Origin: Owenia fusiformis
Lineage: Eukaryota; Annelida; Polychaeta; Sabellida; Oweniidae
DNA: 64,000 nt
Assembly (NCBI GenBank): GCA_903813345.2
Contig: CAIIXF020000006.1
Span: forward strand, 3,160,001 to 3,224,000
Reading direction: 5' to 3'
Part shown: piece by piece, positions 31,975 to 44,559 of the stretch
How the letters are laid out: each line of letters starts with the position of its first letter
Numbering within the stretch: the first letter of the stretch is position 1
Translations under genes and position numbers: made by a program
Notes under the pieces: generated by a model
Database searches by the model: none
Told to the model about the DNA's origin: nothing
What the model saw: only the letters and a program-made list of their open reading frames with translations

Positions 31975-34900
31975 AGTATTATGTTACTTCTAGATCATAT
32001 AGCATTTCCTCATAGCTTCTGTGCTGGTATAGTTCCAAATGTCCAAATGTATGTGTAAAGACAATTATAAAAGATTCACCATGTTTCAGAAAAAGTATTA
32101 TATGTTGCTTCTGGATCATATAGCATTTCCTCATAGCTTCTATGCTGGTCTAGTTCCAAATGTATGTGTAAAGACAAATATAAAAGATTCACCATGTTTC
32201 AGAAAAAGTATTATGTTGCTTCAGGATCATATAGCATTTCCACATAGCTTCTCTGCTGGTCTAGTTCCAAATGTATGTGTAAAGACAAATATAAAAGATT
32301 CGCCATGTTTCAGAAAAAGTATTATGTTGCTTCTGGATCATATAGCATTCCCTCATAGCTTCTCTGCTGGTATAGTTCCAAATGTATGTGTAAAGACAAA
32401 TATAAAAGATTCACCATGTTTCAGAAAAAGTATTATGTTGCTTCTAGATCATATGGCATTCCCTCATACCTTCTGTGCTGGTATAGTTCCAAATGTATGT
32501 GTAAAGACAAATATAAAAGATTCACCATGTTTCAGAAAAAGTATTATGTTGCTTCTAGATCATATAGCATTTCCTCATAGTTTCTCTGCTGACATAGTTC
32601 CAAATGTATGTGTAAAGACAATGTATAAAAGATTCACCATGTTTCAGAAAAAGTATTATGTTGCTTCTAGATCATATAGCATTTCCTCATAGCTTCTGTG
32701 CTGGTATAGTTCCAAATGTATGTGTAAAGACAAATATAAAAGATTCGCCATGTTTCAGAAAAAGTATTATGTTGCTTCTGGATCATATAGCATTTCCTCA
32801 TAGCTTCTGTGCTGGTCTAGTTCCAAATGTATGTGTAAAGACAAATATAAAAGATTCACCATGTTTCAGAAAAAGTATTATGTTGCTTCTAGATCATATA
32901 ACATTTCATCATAGCTTCTGTGCTGTTCAGTTCCAAATGTATGTGTAAAGACAATGTATAAAAGATTCACCATGTTTCAGAAAAAGTATTATGTTGCTTC
33001 TAGATCATATAGCATTTCCTCATAGCTTCTGTGCTGGTCTAGTTCCAAATGTATGTGTAAAGACAAATATAAAAGATTTGCCATGTTTCAGAAAAAGTAT
33101 TATGTTGCTTCTGGATCATATAGCATTTCCTCATAGCTTCTCTGCTGGTCTAGTTCCAAATGTATGTGTAAAGACAAATATAAAAGATTCACCATGTTTC
33201 AGAAAAAGTATTATGTTGCTTCTAGATCATATAGCATTTCCTCATAGCTTCTGTGCTGGTCTAGTTCCAAATGTATGTGTAAAGACAAATATAAAAGATT
33301 CACCATGTTTCAGAAAAAGTAGTTTGTTGCTTCTAGATCATATGGCATTCCCTCATAGCTTCTGTGCTGGTCTAGTTCCAAATGTTTGTGTAAAGTCAAA
33401 TATAAAAGATTCACCATGTTTCAGAAAAAGTATTATGTTGCTTCTGGATCATATGGCATTCCCTCATAGCTTCTATGCTGGTCTAGTTCCAAATGTATGT
33501 GTAAAGACAAATATAAAAGATTCACCATGTTTCAGAAAAAGTATTATGTTGCTTCTAGATCATATAGCATTCCTCATAGCTTCTGTGCTGGTTTAGTTCC
33601 AAATGTATGTGTAAAGACAAATATAAAAGATTCACCATGTTTAAGAAAAAGTATTATGTTGCTTCTGGATCATATGGCATTCCCTCATAGCTTCTATGCT
33701 GGTCTAGTTCCAAATGTATGTGTAAAGACAAATATAAAAGATTCACCATGTTTCAGAAAAAGTATTATGTTGCTTCTGGATCATATGGCATTTCCTCATA
33801 GCTTCTCGGCTGGTATAGTTCCAAATGTATGTGTAAAGACAAATATAAAAGATTCGCCATGTTTCAGAAAAAGTATTATGTTACTTCTAGATCATATGGC
33901 ATTTCCTCATAGCTTCTATGCTGGTCTAGTTCCAAATGTATGTGTAAAGACAAATATAAAAGAATCGCCATGTTTCAGAAAAAGTATTATGTTGCTCCTA
34001 GATCATATAGCATTTCCTCATAGCTTCTGTGCTGGTCTAGTTCCAAATGTATGTGTAAAGACAAATATAAAAGATTCACCATGTTTCAGAAAAAGTATTA
34101 TGTTGCTTCTAGATCATATAGCATTCCTCATAGCTTCTGTGCTGGTTTAGTTCCAAATGTATGTGTAAAGACAATATATAAAAGATTCACCATGTTTCAG
34201 AAAAAGTATTATGTTGCTTCTAGATCATATAGCATTCCTCATAGCTTCTGTGCTGGTTTAGTTCCAAATGTATGTGTAAAGACAATATATAAAAGATTCA
34301 CCATGTTTCAGAAAAAGTATTACCGTATTCTCTGTAATTAGCGCCTAGGGCGTTTAGAAAATTGAAAATACATTATTTAGACCATTCTAATAAGCGCCCA
34401 TGTATGAAAGAAATCAGAAATCCCGAGGAATTTCATGTATGGCAATTTTTCTTGACAAGAATGCATTTTCTTCAACATATTTTTATAATAATATGACAAG
34501 TGCTGTTATTGGAGAGAATACGGTAAAGATCGCTTAGACAATATTGACAGTGGTTGAAGACTATGTCTAATTTATTTCCGGCACGCCCACTTTGTCATTA
34601 TCGCCGATTACCTTCAATATTTCCACTAGAGACTGCTGGATATCGATCTAAAGTTATACATTATTTCTAATTTGATGAGAGATCATCATTATTCGTGCAA
34701 AAGTCGTGTAAAAGTCGAGAAACATTAAAAAGAAACCAGAAAGTTCACGACCTTGACATGCGCAGAACATCTGCGCAGTAGCTTTTGAAATTTCTGAATG
34801 CCGATAAAGAACAATTCCTTCATTCATTATGGACTATTTGGAGACAATATTAGCATGGTATGGTGTGGGAAGCACCCATCGATAGATATGTATCGAGAGA

Positions 34901-37900
34901 TGCATAGAATTACAAAACGCGTCGTGTTTACAGCAGTTTTAGGGTAAGTACTCTATTATCGCCCGCTCCTGGATTTTGAGAAATATTTTTTTCCTGATAT
35001 ATTCTTCAATTCTTGTTGATTCCACGATGTTTCTTGAACTTTGTGAAGCGGGGTGGGCGCTTATTAGAGAGTGGGCGGTAATTACAGAGAATACGGTATG
35101 TTGCTTCTAGATCATATAGCATTTCATTATAGCTTATGTGCTGGTCTAGTTCCAAATGTATGTGTAAAGACAATGTATAAAGGATTCACCATGTTTCAGA
35201 AAAAGTACTATGTTGCTTTTAGATCATATAGCATTTCCTCATAGCTTCTGTGCTGGTATAGTTCCAAATGTATGTGTAAAGACAAATATAAAAGATTCGC
35301 CATGTTTCAGAAAAAGTATTATGTTGCTTCTAGATCATATAGCATTTCCTCATAGCTTCTGTGCTGGTCTAGTTCCAAATGTATGTGTAAAGACAATGTA
35401 TAAAAGATTCACCATGTTTCAGAAAAAGTACTATGTTGCTTCTAGATCATATAGCATTTCCTCATAGCTTCTGTGCTGGTCTAGTTCCAAATGTATGTGT
35501 AAAGACAAATATAAAAGATTCACCATGTTTCAGAAAAAGTATTATTATGCTTCTAGATCATATAGCATTTCATTATAGCTTATGTGCTGGTCTAGTTCCA
35601 AATGTATGTGTAAAGACAATGTATAAAAGATTCACCATGTTTCAGAAAAAGTATTATGTTGCTTCTGGATCATATAGCATTTCCTCATAGCTTCTGTGCT
35701 GGTATAGTTCCAAATGTATGTGTAAAGACAAATATAAAAGATTCGCCATGTTTCAGAAAAAGTATTATGTTGCTTCTAGATCATATAGCATTTCCTCATA
35801 GCTTCTGTGCTGGAATAGTTCCAAATGTATGTGTAAAGACAATGTATAAAAGATTCACCATGTTTCAGAAAAAGTATTATGTTGCTTCTAGATCATATAG
35901 CATTTCCTCATAGCTTCTCTGCTGGTCTAGTTCCAAATGTATGTGTAAAGACAAATATAAAAGATTCGCCATGTTTCAGAAAAAGTATTATGTTGCTTCT
36001 AGATCATATAGCATTTCCTCATAGCTTCTGTGCTGGAATAGTTCCAAATGTATGTGTAAAGACAATGTATAAAAGATTCACCATGTTTCAGAAAAAGTAC
36101 TATGTTGCTTCTAGATCATATAGCATTTCCTCATAGCTTCTGTGCTGGTATAGTTCCAAATGTATGTGTAAAGACAAATATAAAAGATTCACCATGTTTC
36201 AGAAAAAGTATTATGTTGCTTTTAGATCATATAGCATTTCCTCATAGCTTCTCTGCTGGTATAGTTCCAAATATATGTGTAAAGACAAATATAAAAGATT
36301 CGCCATGTTTCAGAAAAAGTACTATGTTGCTTCTAGATCATATAGCATTTCCTCATAGCTTCTGTGCTGGTCTAGTTCCAAATGTATGTGTAAAGACAAA
36401 TATAAAAGATTCGCCATGTTTCAGAAAAAGTATTATGTTGCTTCTAGATCATATAGCATTTCCTCATAGCTTCTCTGCTGGTCTAGTTCCAAATGTATGT
36501 GTAAAGACAAATATAAAAGATTCGCCATGTTTCAGAAAAAGTATTATGTTGCTTCTGGATCATATAGCATTTCCTCATAGCTTCTGTGCTGGTCTAGTTC
36601 CAAATGTATGTGTAAAGACAATTATAAAAGATTCACCATGTTTCAGAAAAAGTATTATGTTGCTTCTAGATCATATAGCATTTCCTCATAGCTTCTCTGC
36701 TGGTCTAGTTCCAAATGTATGTGTAAAGACAAATATAAAAGATTTGCCATGTTTCAGAAAAAGTATTATGTTGCTTCTGGATCATATGGCATTCCCTCAT
36801 ACCTTCTGTGCTGGTCTAGTTCCAAATGTATGTGTAAAGACAAATATAAAAGATTCACCATGTTTCAGAAAAAGTATTATGTTGCTTCTAGATCATATAG
36901 CATTTCCTCATAGCTTCTCTGCTGGTCTAGTTCCAAATGTATGTGTAAAGACAAATATAAAAGATTCACCATGTTTCAGGAAAAGTATTATGTTGCTTCT
37001 AGATCATATGGCATTCCCTCATAGCTTCTGTGCTGGTCTAGTTCCAAATGTATGTGTAAAGACAAATATAAAAGATTCACCATGTTTCAGAAAAGTATTA
37101 TGTTGCTTCTAGATCATATAGCATTTCCTCATAGCTTCTGTGCTGGTCTAGTTCCAAATGTATGTGTAAAGACAAATATAAAAGATTCGCCATGTTTCAG
37201 AAAAAGTATTATGTTGCTTCTAGATCATATAGCATTCCTCATAGCTTCTGTGCTGGTATAGTTCCAAATGTATGTGTAAAGACAAATATAAAAGATTCAC
37301 CATGTTTCAGAAAAAGTATTATGTTGCTTCTGGATCATATAGCATTTCCTCATAGCTTCTGTGCTGGTCTAGTTCCAAATGTATGTGTAAAGACAAATAT
37401 AAAAGATTCACCATGTTTCAGGAAAAGTACTATGTTGCTTCTAGATCATATAGCATTTCCTCATAGCTTCTGTGCTGGTCTAGTTCCAAATGTATGTGTA
37501 AAGACAAATATAAAAGATTCACCATGTTTCAGGAAAAGTACTATGTTGCTTCTAGATCATATAGCATTTCCTCATAGCTTCTGTGCTGGTCTAGTTCCAA
37601 ATGTATGTGTAAAGACAAATATAAAAGATTCACCATGTTTCAGGAAAAGTACTATGTTGCTTCTAGATCATATAGCATTCCCTCATACCTTCTGTGCTGG
37701 TCTAGTTCCAAATGTATGTGTAAAGACAATGTATAAAAGATTCACCATGTTTCAGAAAAAGTACTATGTTCCTTCTAGATCATATAGCATTTCCTCATAG
37801 CTTCTCTGCTGGTATAGTTCCAAATGTATGTGTAAAGACAAATATAAAAGATTCGCCATGTTTCAGAAAAAGTATTATGTTACTTCTAGATCATATAGCA

Positions 37901-37980
37901 TTTCCTCATAGCTTCTGTGCTGGTCTAGTTCCAAATGTATGTGTAAAGACAAATATAAAAGATTCACCATGTTTCAGAAA
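31975..37980 (+). repeat. ~111-bp tandem array (~47 copies) carrying the exon 10 acceptor
   Basis: Near-identical units of 111 bp (with 110- and 112-bp variants) fill intron 9: about 21 copies before and about 26 after a 774-bp insertion at 34323-35096. Each unit ends ACCATGTTTCAG|AAAAAG, the same acceptor and first six bases that begin exon 10 at 37978. Because 111 is a multiple of three, long open frames (up to about 336 codons) appear. The 1-bp variants (GCATTCCTC for GCATTTCCTC, ACAATGTAT for ACAAATAT) break every frame repeatedly, so protein coding is unlikely. Confidence 0.95.
34323..35096. mobile_element. 774-bp TIR element inserted in the 111-bp array, TA duplication
   Basis: It opens CCGTATTCTCTGTAATTAGC and closes with the near-perfect inverse, TAATTACAGAGAATACGG, flanked by TA on both sides. 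Removing it and one TA restores the array sequence GTATTATGTTGC, which proves insertion into an existing unit. An internal copy of the end (AGAGAATACGG, near 34524) makes the left 200 bp look like a shorter MITE within it. No transposase frame was seen, so it is non-autonomous. The TA target fits the Tc1/mariner superfamily, but this is not proof. Confidence 0.85.
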
Positions 37981-38109
37981 AAGCTTGGGGTCTCAGAATG
38001 CACCAGAAGTCCTCTGACACCAATAAGAAGGCTCATAGCTGATAATCTGACCCCACGGAAAAAGCGTAAATTGGAATCAAAGAAGCCAACTATAGGCAGC
38101 CCTATGCAG
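37978..38109 (+). CDS. ARHGEF39: RhoGEF exon 10: phosphosite and basic cluster
   Basis: The acceptor is the last copy of the array's ATGTTTCAG, and the donor is CCTATGCAG|GTAAAC (44 codons, phase 0 both sides). It encodes KKLGVSECTRSPLTPIRRL and IADNLTPRKKRKLESKK. T-P-I-R and T-P-R-K match the full CDK consensus S/T-P-x-K/R, and KKRK resembles a monopartite nuclear localisation signal. Confidence 0.85.
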
Positions 38110-38514
38110 GTAAACTATTGTTAATGCTGGGAATAAAATAGAATCTATTTTACAAATTAATGGCTGAAGAAAACAATGAAATGTTATACTCACCATGACA
38201 AGACACCTTCAACATGCATGTGTTGAGATGTTGATGTATGGTTTCATGCACTGCCATTGCCCATGTCCATCGTGCACGGTTTTTGCTATCCTGAGATGTA
38301 ACACAGAGAACCAACATATAAGATTATATATTTATGTACAAGATTGACAACCATGTATGAAATATTTTCTGATAAATGTAAATTGTAATTTTAAATGAAG
38401 AAACTACATGTTCGAGTAGAAAAAGATTTGAATAAAGAAGTGTGAGAAAAAAGTACAGCCAAATTGATTCTCAGTGATGTGCATGGTGTACTCATTACTC
38501 ACATGTTATTTCAG

Positions 38515-39371
38515 GTGTCTCATTTGGCCAGTGGAGCAACAACATTTAATACACCATCAAAATCATTAAGAATAGATTCTCCCTCTAAAAGCACAAACAG
38601 TGTGCAGATGGACAACAGCGACTGGAAATACCTCACAGCTGCAGATAGTATGGCAAAGGATACATCAAAGGCAGCTGATCGTGATGATTTTCAAAATTTT
38701 GATTTCATTGAATCTGGTCAAGAAAATTTAGGATTTGAGAAGTCTGGGTCACATTCTTGTGACCAGCCACATGGAGATTATAATATTAATGACACACCAC
38801 ATGAAAATATTGTAAGTGGTTCTAACACTACAAATATGTCATTTGATACATCCCAAAATGCCTCTTCTGAATTTGACACCAGTGCCTACACCCAGTCCTA
38901 TGTCCGCAAAACAAAAACATTGATGCATGAATTTAATTGGACACCTGAGAAATCTGCTGAAAGCGAACATATTGAGAAATTCATTGAAGAAACCAACACA
39001 CCGAGAAGACGACCTCGTCGTAGCAGTATACATGAGTACATCGACAATTATGTTATCAGTTCTACTCCAACCATGAAGAGCTCTATACCTCCAATTCTCG
39101 AGAGTCCACCTCCAATTTTAGAGAGCTCAAATGCAATTTGTCATGATCAACGGGACAACATGAGTGTTGAGTCATATTTGTCAAATGATGGTTACCCAGA
39201 ACAATACGGTTCCCTCCAAGAATTTTCTGTGAATTTAGGGGATTTCCCTGGTGATATTGGGGAATTCCCAGCAACTGAGATGTACATTGATCCTTCTGAA
39301 AGTCATCTATCAGATGATGAAGAATCTTCAACCACAAGCAAGCATGATATGAGCAGGTCAAGAATTGCTAG
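38515..39371 (+). CDS. ARHGEF39: RhoGEF exon 11: long Ser/Thr-rich tail
   Basis: The acceptor is GTTATTTCAG and the donor ATTGCTAG|GTAAGT (phase 2). This 857-base exon encodes about residues 461-746, low in predicted structure and rich in Ser, Asp, Glu and Asn. Full S/T-P-x-K/R motifs are seen at TPSK, SPSK, TPEK and TPRR, and there is a basic run TPRRRPRRSS. Proline-rich pieces (IPPILESPPPILESS) and an acidic end (SHLSDDEESS, a casein-kinase-2-like site) follow. No known fold was recognised. Confidence 0.88.
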
Positions 39372-39903
39372 GTAAGTTTAAATTAAGACTTAAAAGATGT
39401 AAGACCAGTGTTTGTGATAGTTATGTCAATTTTTTGTGAAGAGTTCAGTTGCGCTGACCTGATTTAAATATTGGGAGCGATCACTATGACCATGTAATCC
39501 TTTCACCCCTATTCTAAAAATATCTGAAAAATATTTTAGTATTTGATCATATATGGAAAAAGAATGATCGAGACAAGACATATAAAAGACATGTCCAAAT
39601 TCATTAAAATTTTCAGATTACATATTTTCAAAAGAATTTCTGAAATAAAGTTCGAACTCTTGCATTTTTAGAAAATAGGCATGACAAGGAAATGTAAGTT
39701 AACAAGATAATGTAATGATAATCTAGTCTTATGTATTGCTGATCAGCTTCAAATGTGGGTTTAATACAGAAATTTTTTGACAAGTTTTCACATGACATCA
39801 GGTATTTGCAAGCTTTCTTGTCAACGGCTTGACTAATTTATTATAAGGGGAAAAACCCCAGAATTCAAAAATCTTCATGTAAATTGAACATAGAGGTTCA
39901 TGA

Positions 39904-40035
39904 AGATGGGTTGATCTATGAACTCTGGGAATTTTTCTCATCTTATGCAAAGATATGTTGTTCCTCTATGAATTCTGGGAATTTTTCTCATCTTATGCAA
40001 AGATATGTTGTTCATCTGTGAATTCTGGGGTATTT
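39904..40035. repeat. Short tandem repeat in RhoGEF intron 11
   Basis: Two and a half copies of an about 50-bp unit (TCTGGGAATTTTTCTCATCT plus TATGCAAAGATATGTTGTTC). The flanking CCCCAGAATTC and GAATTCTGGGG are inverted. Confidence 0.7.
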
Positions 40036-40530
40036 TCCCTCTCCAGTAATGCTTAATGCCATGAATTTTTCTGGTGTAACCAAATTACTCATTCTGATCT
40101 CCAGCTTTAACCACAAATTGTGCTTAATACTATTTTAATGGTAAAGGAATATAGAAGATATCCTATAATTTTTGAAAAATTTCATTTTGAGTGGAGGCAA
40201 GAGTTGAGTAATATTCTGCTGTTGAAAAAAATTTAGCCTCAGAAAATCATAGGATGTCAAATTGCTTTTTGTTTGCTTTTCAGCCCTCATGAAACTTTAA
40301 AAGCTTTTTTTTATTATACAATTATAGGATATTTATTTCCTCAATTATACTTGAATTGAACCGATAAAATATGAAATTGTTACATGTTTTTATAATATAC
40401 CTGTATTTAGACATCATCATTGTGTTACCAAATTCAAAACCTAACAGTAAAAGTATCAGCTTATGTATACATGTTTTATTTACATATGTAAGAACTATTT
40501 ATTTAATGACCTATATACTTATACTTGCAG

Positions 40531-40639
40531 TTCAGCAAAGAAAACACTTAACTCGATACGACAAGCCCGCGACACAACGGTTGACCCCAAATTTGTGCCT
40601 GGCTATGGGGTCGACCTTTCTACATGCAGCATCTTCTGA
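40531..40639 (+). CDS. ARHGEF39: RhoGEF exon 12: C-terminus with CaaX-like CSIF
   Basis: The acceptor is TATACTTGCAG. After completing a Ser codon the frame runs 35 codons (SAKKTLNSIRQARD, then VPGYGVDLSTCSIF) to TGA at 40637. Cys-Ser-Ile-Phe at the very end fits a CaaX prenylation box with Phe as X, which favours geranylgeranyl transfer. The phase agrees with exon 11, and reading this exon in the other frames breaks the match. Confidence 0.8.
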
Positions 40640-41439
40640 AAATGTCAGCAAACAGCATAGTGCATGGCCCTATGTGGACCAGATTGAGCATAATATAAAA
40701 CAGTTTCCTCAGTTATGTATGGCATGGCCCCATGTGGCCCTGACTGATGATTAAATGTTAATGATTGTAATAGTATTGAAGAGTATATGATCCGACACTC
40801 GTAGACCAGACTCTTAAAAAGAATATCCATCCATCCTTTTCATCTTTTTATAGATGGCATATTTGAAGGAACGAGTCCATGACATGACCATATAAAGCAG
40901 TAATAATGCATGGGAAAACATGTATCCCCATGTAAATGAATACTGTGTAATATCATGCATTATACACTAAACTGATTGGACAAGCAATACATGCAATAGT
41001 TCGTACACTGAACTAATTGTAGAATGATTAAATTATATGAAAATGTCCCTAATCTACAAGAACAATAGATGCTGGTAAATCTCATACACAAGGTGGAATA
41101 TTTTATTGTCTTTACAGCAACACCCATGGATAGGTATGCTCATTTAGTTTTGCATTTTATGAATGAGATATACTCCACACCAAGCTGCTACGTGGGCATG
41201 GAAATTATTTTTTATATATAAAAAAAAAAAATATGTCAGTTTTTTTATCACTTCTTCTTGTATCTATTGATTTTTCAATGTGATATGAAAAAAAACAAAA
41301 TATAGTGCAAAACCTCAGACGTACCTACGTATATAAATCAAAACATGGATGCAATATATTCATCGTATAAGTTTATACAGTTTGTAATTCTAAGCTTAAG
41401 TTTGTAAGCTTAATTGTAATCGGGGTGCACTCTGAATTA

Positions 41440-41445
41440 AATAAA
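41440..41445 (+). terminator. Candidate polyadenylation signal of the RhoGEF gene
   Basis: AATAAA about 800 bases past the TGA at 40639. Other hexamers occur further on (near 42950), so the 3' UTR end is uncertain. Confidence 0.2.
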
Positions 41446-44400
41446 TATTACTTCATCAAGGTAATATGGAATTATATATATTATATCTAGTATGATATTC
41501 AGTACATGCATGGAACCTTAATCAAATGAAAATTATAAGTGCAATTAACACATCAATATTTCGAGCTTACATTAACAAAGTACATGTACCGATATATTTA
41601 TGTCAAGTTCAAACATAACAGATATTTGTATATATGTACATGTAAAACCAATTAATTTATATTGTATATTACCTTTATATATTTTTCTATTAGTGTGTCT
41701 GCATTGTATTCATGTATTACATTATTAACTCTCATCATAAATATAACATTGACGGTGAAATCTTAGAGCAGCAATTAAACGGAGCACAGAAAGGGTGCTC
41801 TTTTTGGCCAACATGAGAGAAAAAGTTGTTTTTGGAAAAAATTAATGGTACATAGTAAAATGACAATGTATGTGTTGAAATACGCAAATCTAAGTTGAAA
41901 TACTACATATTCATTTATTGGTAGAGTCACATGTTAGAATACTTGAATGAAATGTTTCCAGAAATAATACGGTTTAAAACAGTGTATATCATTTCAGTTC
42001 TTGTACAGAATACAATGCACCAATGTCAGATTGAACTGAGAGCATTTGGAATGCGAGATAATGTATTGTTTGATTTTCAATAAGTCAATCTGAAGAATAT
42101 GTTTTGGATGTTCAAAAATCTCAGAATGCAATATTCTAGTTTCAAATATGAGTTTCTTTCTCACATGAGGAAACTTTAATTGAGAAAGTGAGATTGACAT
42201 TGCCATGAGAAATATTAGATCCAGTACTTTAAAAATGAGTAACATGGACTTGTATTCATAATATACACTACTGAGATTATTCTTACTTTTCTTCTCACTT
42301 TTTTTATGATATTCATACTCTGTGATGCGGTATAATGTATTTATTGTAACATGTTAGGTTAATAGTTTGTTCAGTATAAAACTGTAATATTAAGAATTGC
42401 AGTTAGGATAAGCAGAGTAGAATGCCTTATTAAAAAGATATACAAGTTACAGATAATGTTTTGAAAATATGTGTACTTTGATTGAAACGCTATTCTTGAT
42501 CATTTTCTGAACGTAAGAGACACATTATCAGGTTCTTTGAAAATACTGTTCAAGATTGTACTTTTCAACCAACCATTGCTATACATGTTCTGTCATCATG
42601 TTCAATCATATCCCAAAGTTGAACAATTCTGTCTACCTTAACTGTCTTATTAAGATCATCCAAAATATCTGAGTTAAGTTTCATTGGGAGCTCTATGTGT
42701 GATTTGATAATATTGAGTTTAATTTTTATACTTCTTGTTGAGCTGTATACATACATATTTGTAGAACATGTAAATTAATGGTAGAATTTCATGTTTATTT
42801 TTATAAAATTTGATGTAAACCATTTTTAGCTGTTATATTGTACTGAAATATTATGTTAACTTTCATACTATAACCTGTTGATAAATCTGACTTTAATTAT
42901 GCAGGAATCTACAAATGAATATTCCCCAAATGTCTATACATTCCTAAAATAAACCTAAATGCTAATCAAATATTCTATTGTTTTGTAACTATGTTGGCTT
43001 GGAATTTAATTTGGGAGACGATTGTCACCTGGTTAGCTTAAGTTAATGTCACCTTAAAGGCTACATTTGAGTCACACTAAAAATGTCACCTTAAAGGTCA
43101 CATTGATGACATAACAAGCTGAGTGTGACAGTAACTAAATAATGCCAATATTTCTTTCATGAATAGGACTTTTGGGAAATTTAATCTTATTTTAATCTCA
43201 AAATGTCAACTTTTAAGCAAACACATCCACATGTAAGTAGAAAATATTGTCAAAAAGAAACATATTGTATTTCATCCTAGAATTTATCAATCAAAGTATT
43301 CTTGCAACCGCATTCTCTTGTATAGGGATCTGCAATCATCAAATAAGACAACCATTGGTTTGTATAATAAATTTTATTTTCTTATAATTTTTGTATGACA
43401 TATGCCAGCCTCATATTAATAATATAGTAATAGATGAACATCGTTGGCTTACAAAATCTACATAACTTAAGCATGCACTTAGGGTGGCCTATATGATGGA
43501 TGATTTTCAATAATATGATGTCCAGTCAAGACCAACTATAGCTAATTGTATAAGCATTTGGGGGTTTACAACTTCCAAAGAATTCATAATATTTTTACAC
43601 AATTTATTTATGATTTATATACAGTGCACAAAATGAATGTGATACACATTCTGAATTGCTAATGAAAACTATATCTAAAAGTAGTTGGTGAGACACAAAT
43701 CTACTTGAACAAGGTTTCGTTTGAGAAAAACTGCAAAGAACCCCAGGCAAAAACTGCAGAATCTAGTGTGACATCATTTCAATAAACATTAAGTTATTCT
43801 CTGAACATTCAGGTTTACATGACATGCATGTCATTTAAACCAATGTTTTATATTTGAGACATTTCCAATCATCAAATTTCTTCTGCATTTTGTGTACAAT
43901 TTTTTCTGCTTACTCTGGTAATGCATTTTCATGCAAAATCTAGGATCTCAGATTCATTTGTGTAAATACACTGTAGTGCATTTGTATCTGAATTCAGCCA
44001 TAAACTAGAAATCATTTGCACCAATCCCTTTTACTGGTATATATAAGGGTCATGAACAGAAACTGTGTAAAGTTACGAATTCATAAATCAATTGTAACCA
44101 TGGATATAATGATGTCACACTAAGGGAACAATGGTATCCTTGGTATTAGAAATTACATTTTTATGAAAAATTAAGGCCATTTTGAATTTCAGTGGCCATC
44201 TTCATTCGGTGGGATAATAATGTCTAGATAACATGATATGACATATTTGAAAAGATGTTAACCCTAAATGCCCATACATGATAAAATGGTATTGATTGGA
44301 CATCATACTGTAGGGATCTATATGAATACAAGGCCACTTAACACTCTAAGACAGCATATTTTCTCACAGCTATAGCACAAAGCAACACAAAATTATTATT

Positions 44401-44559
44401 CAAATCACTAAATATATATTTCCAAATACTTATTTTAATTTGGGTCTCATAATGATATCAATTTGTTAAAGTTCCTGTAATAGTTAACTGAAAGATCTTT
44501 GTAAAGAGTGCTTATTTGCATTCAGAGAAAATTAATTTAATAGACAATATATTTTATTA

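Larger units (their letters stand above)
4412..40639 (+). other. ARHGEF39: Gene span: ARHGEF39-like Rho guanine-nucleotide exchange factor (12 coding exons)
   Basis: Twelve exons join in frame with GT-AG borders to give 2346 nt, 781 residues plus TGA. An acidic N-terminal stretch (about residues 38-62) precedes a Dbl-homology domain (about 77-262) with CR1 AQELIDSEKTYQQHLELV and CR3/helix-8 TPVQRIPRYKLMLEDLLK, then a PH domain (about 275-380) with RKFYLFSDMLMYAK and a closing helix VDNWMSALQDAI. DH domains catalyse GDP release from Rho-family GTPases; PH domains position them at membranes. Resemblance to human ARHGEF39 is clearest in GRVFLKEGNLMK and FSDMLMYAKPRL. Human ARHGEF39 ends soon after the PH domain (about 335 residues), whereas this protein has about 400 more residues holding several S/T-P-x-K/R sites, a KKRK basic patch and a final CSIF. 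Intron 5 hosts two other genes. The family call (DH-PH RhoGEF) is firm; orthology to ARHGEF39 is inferred from remembered similarity, not from an alignment. Confidence 0.8.

Noticed and set aside
31975-37980. CRISPR-like array
   Set aside because: The repeats are direct and contiguous with no unique spacers, in a eukaryotic gene intron.
32039-38017. Many + strand frames of repeated MLLLDHIAFPHSFCAGLVPN type
   Set aside because: A by-product of the 111-bp period. One-base length variants break the frame every few units, and the repeat is an intronic sequence with an acceptor at its end.
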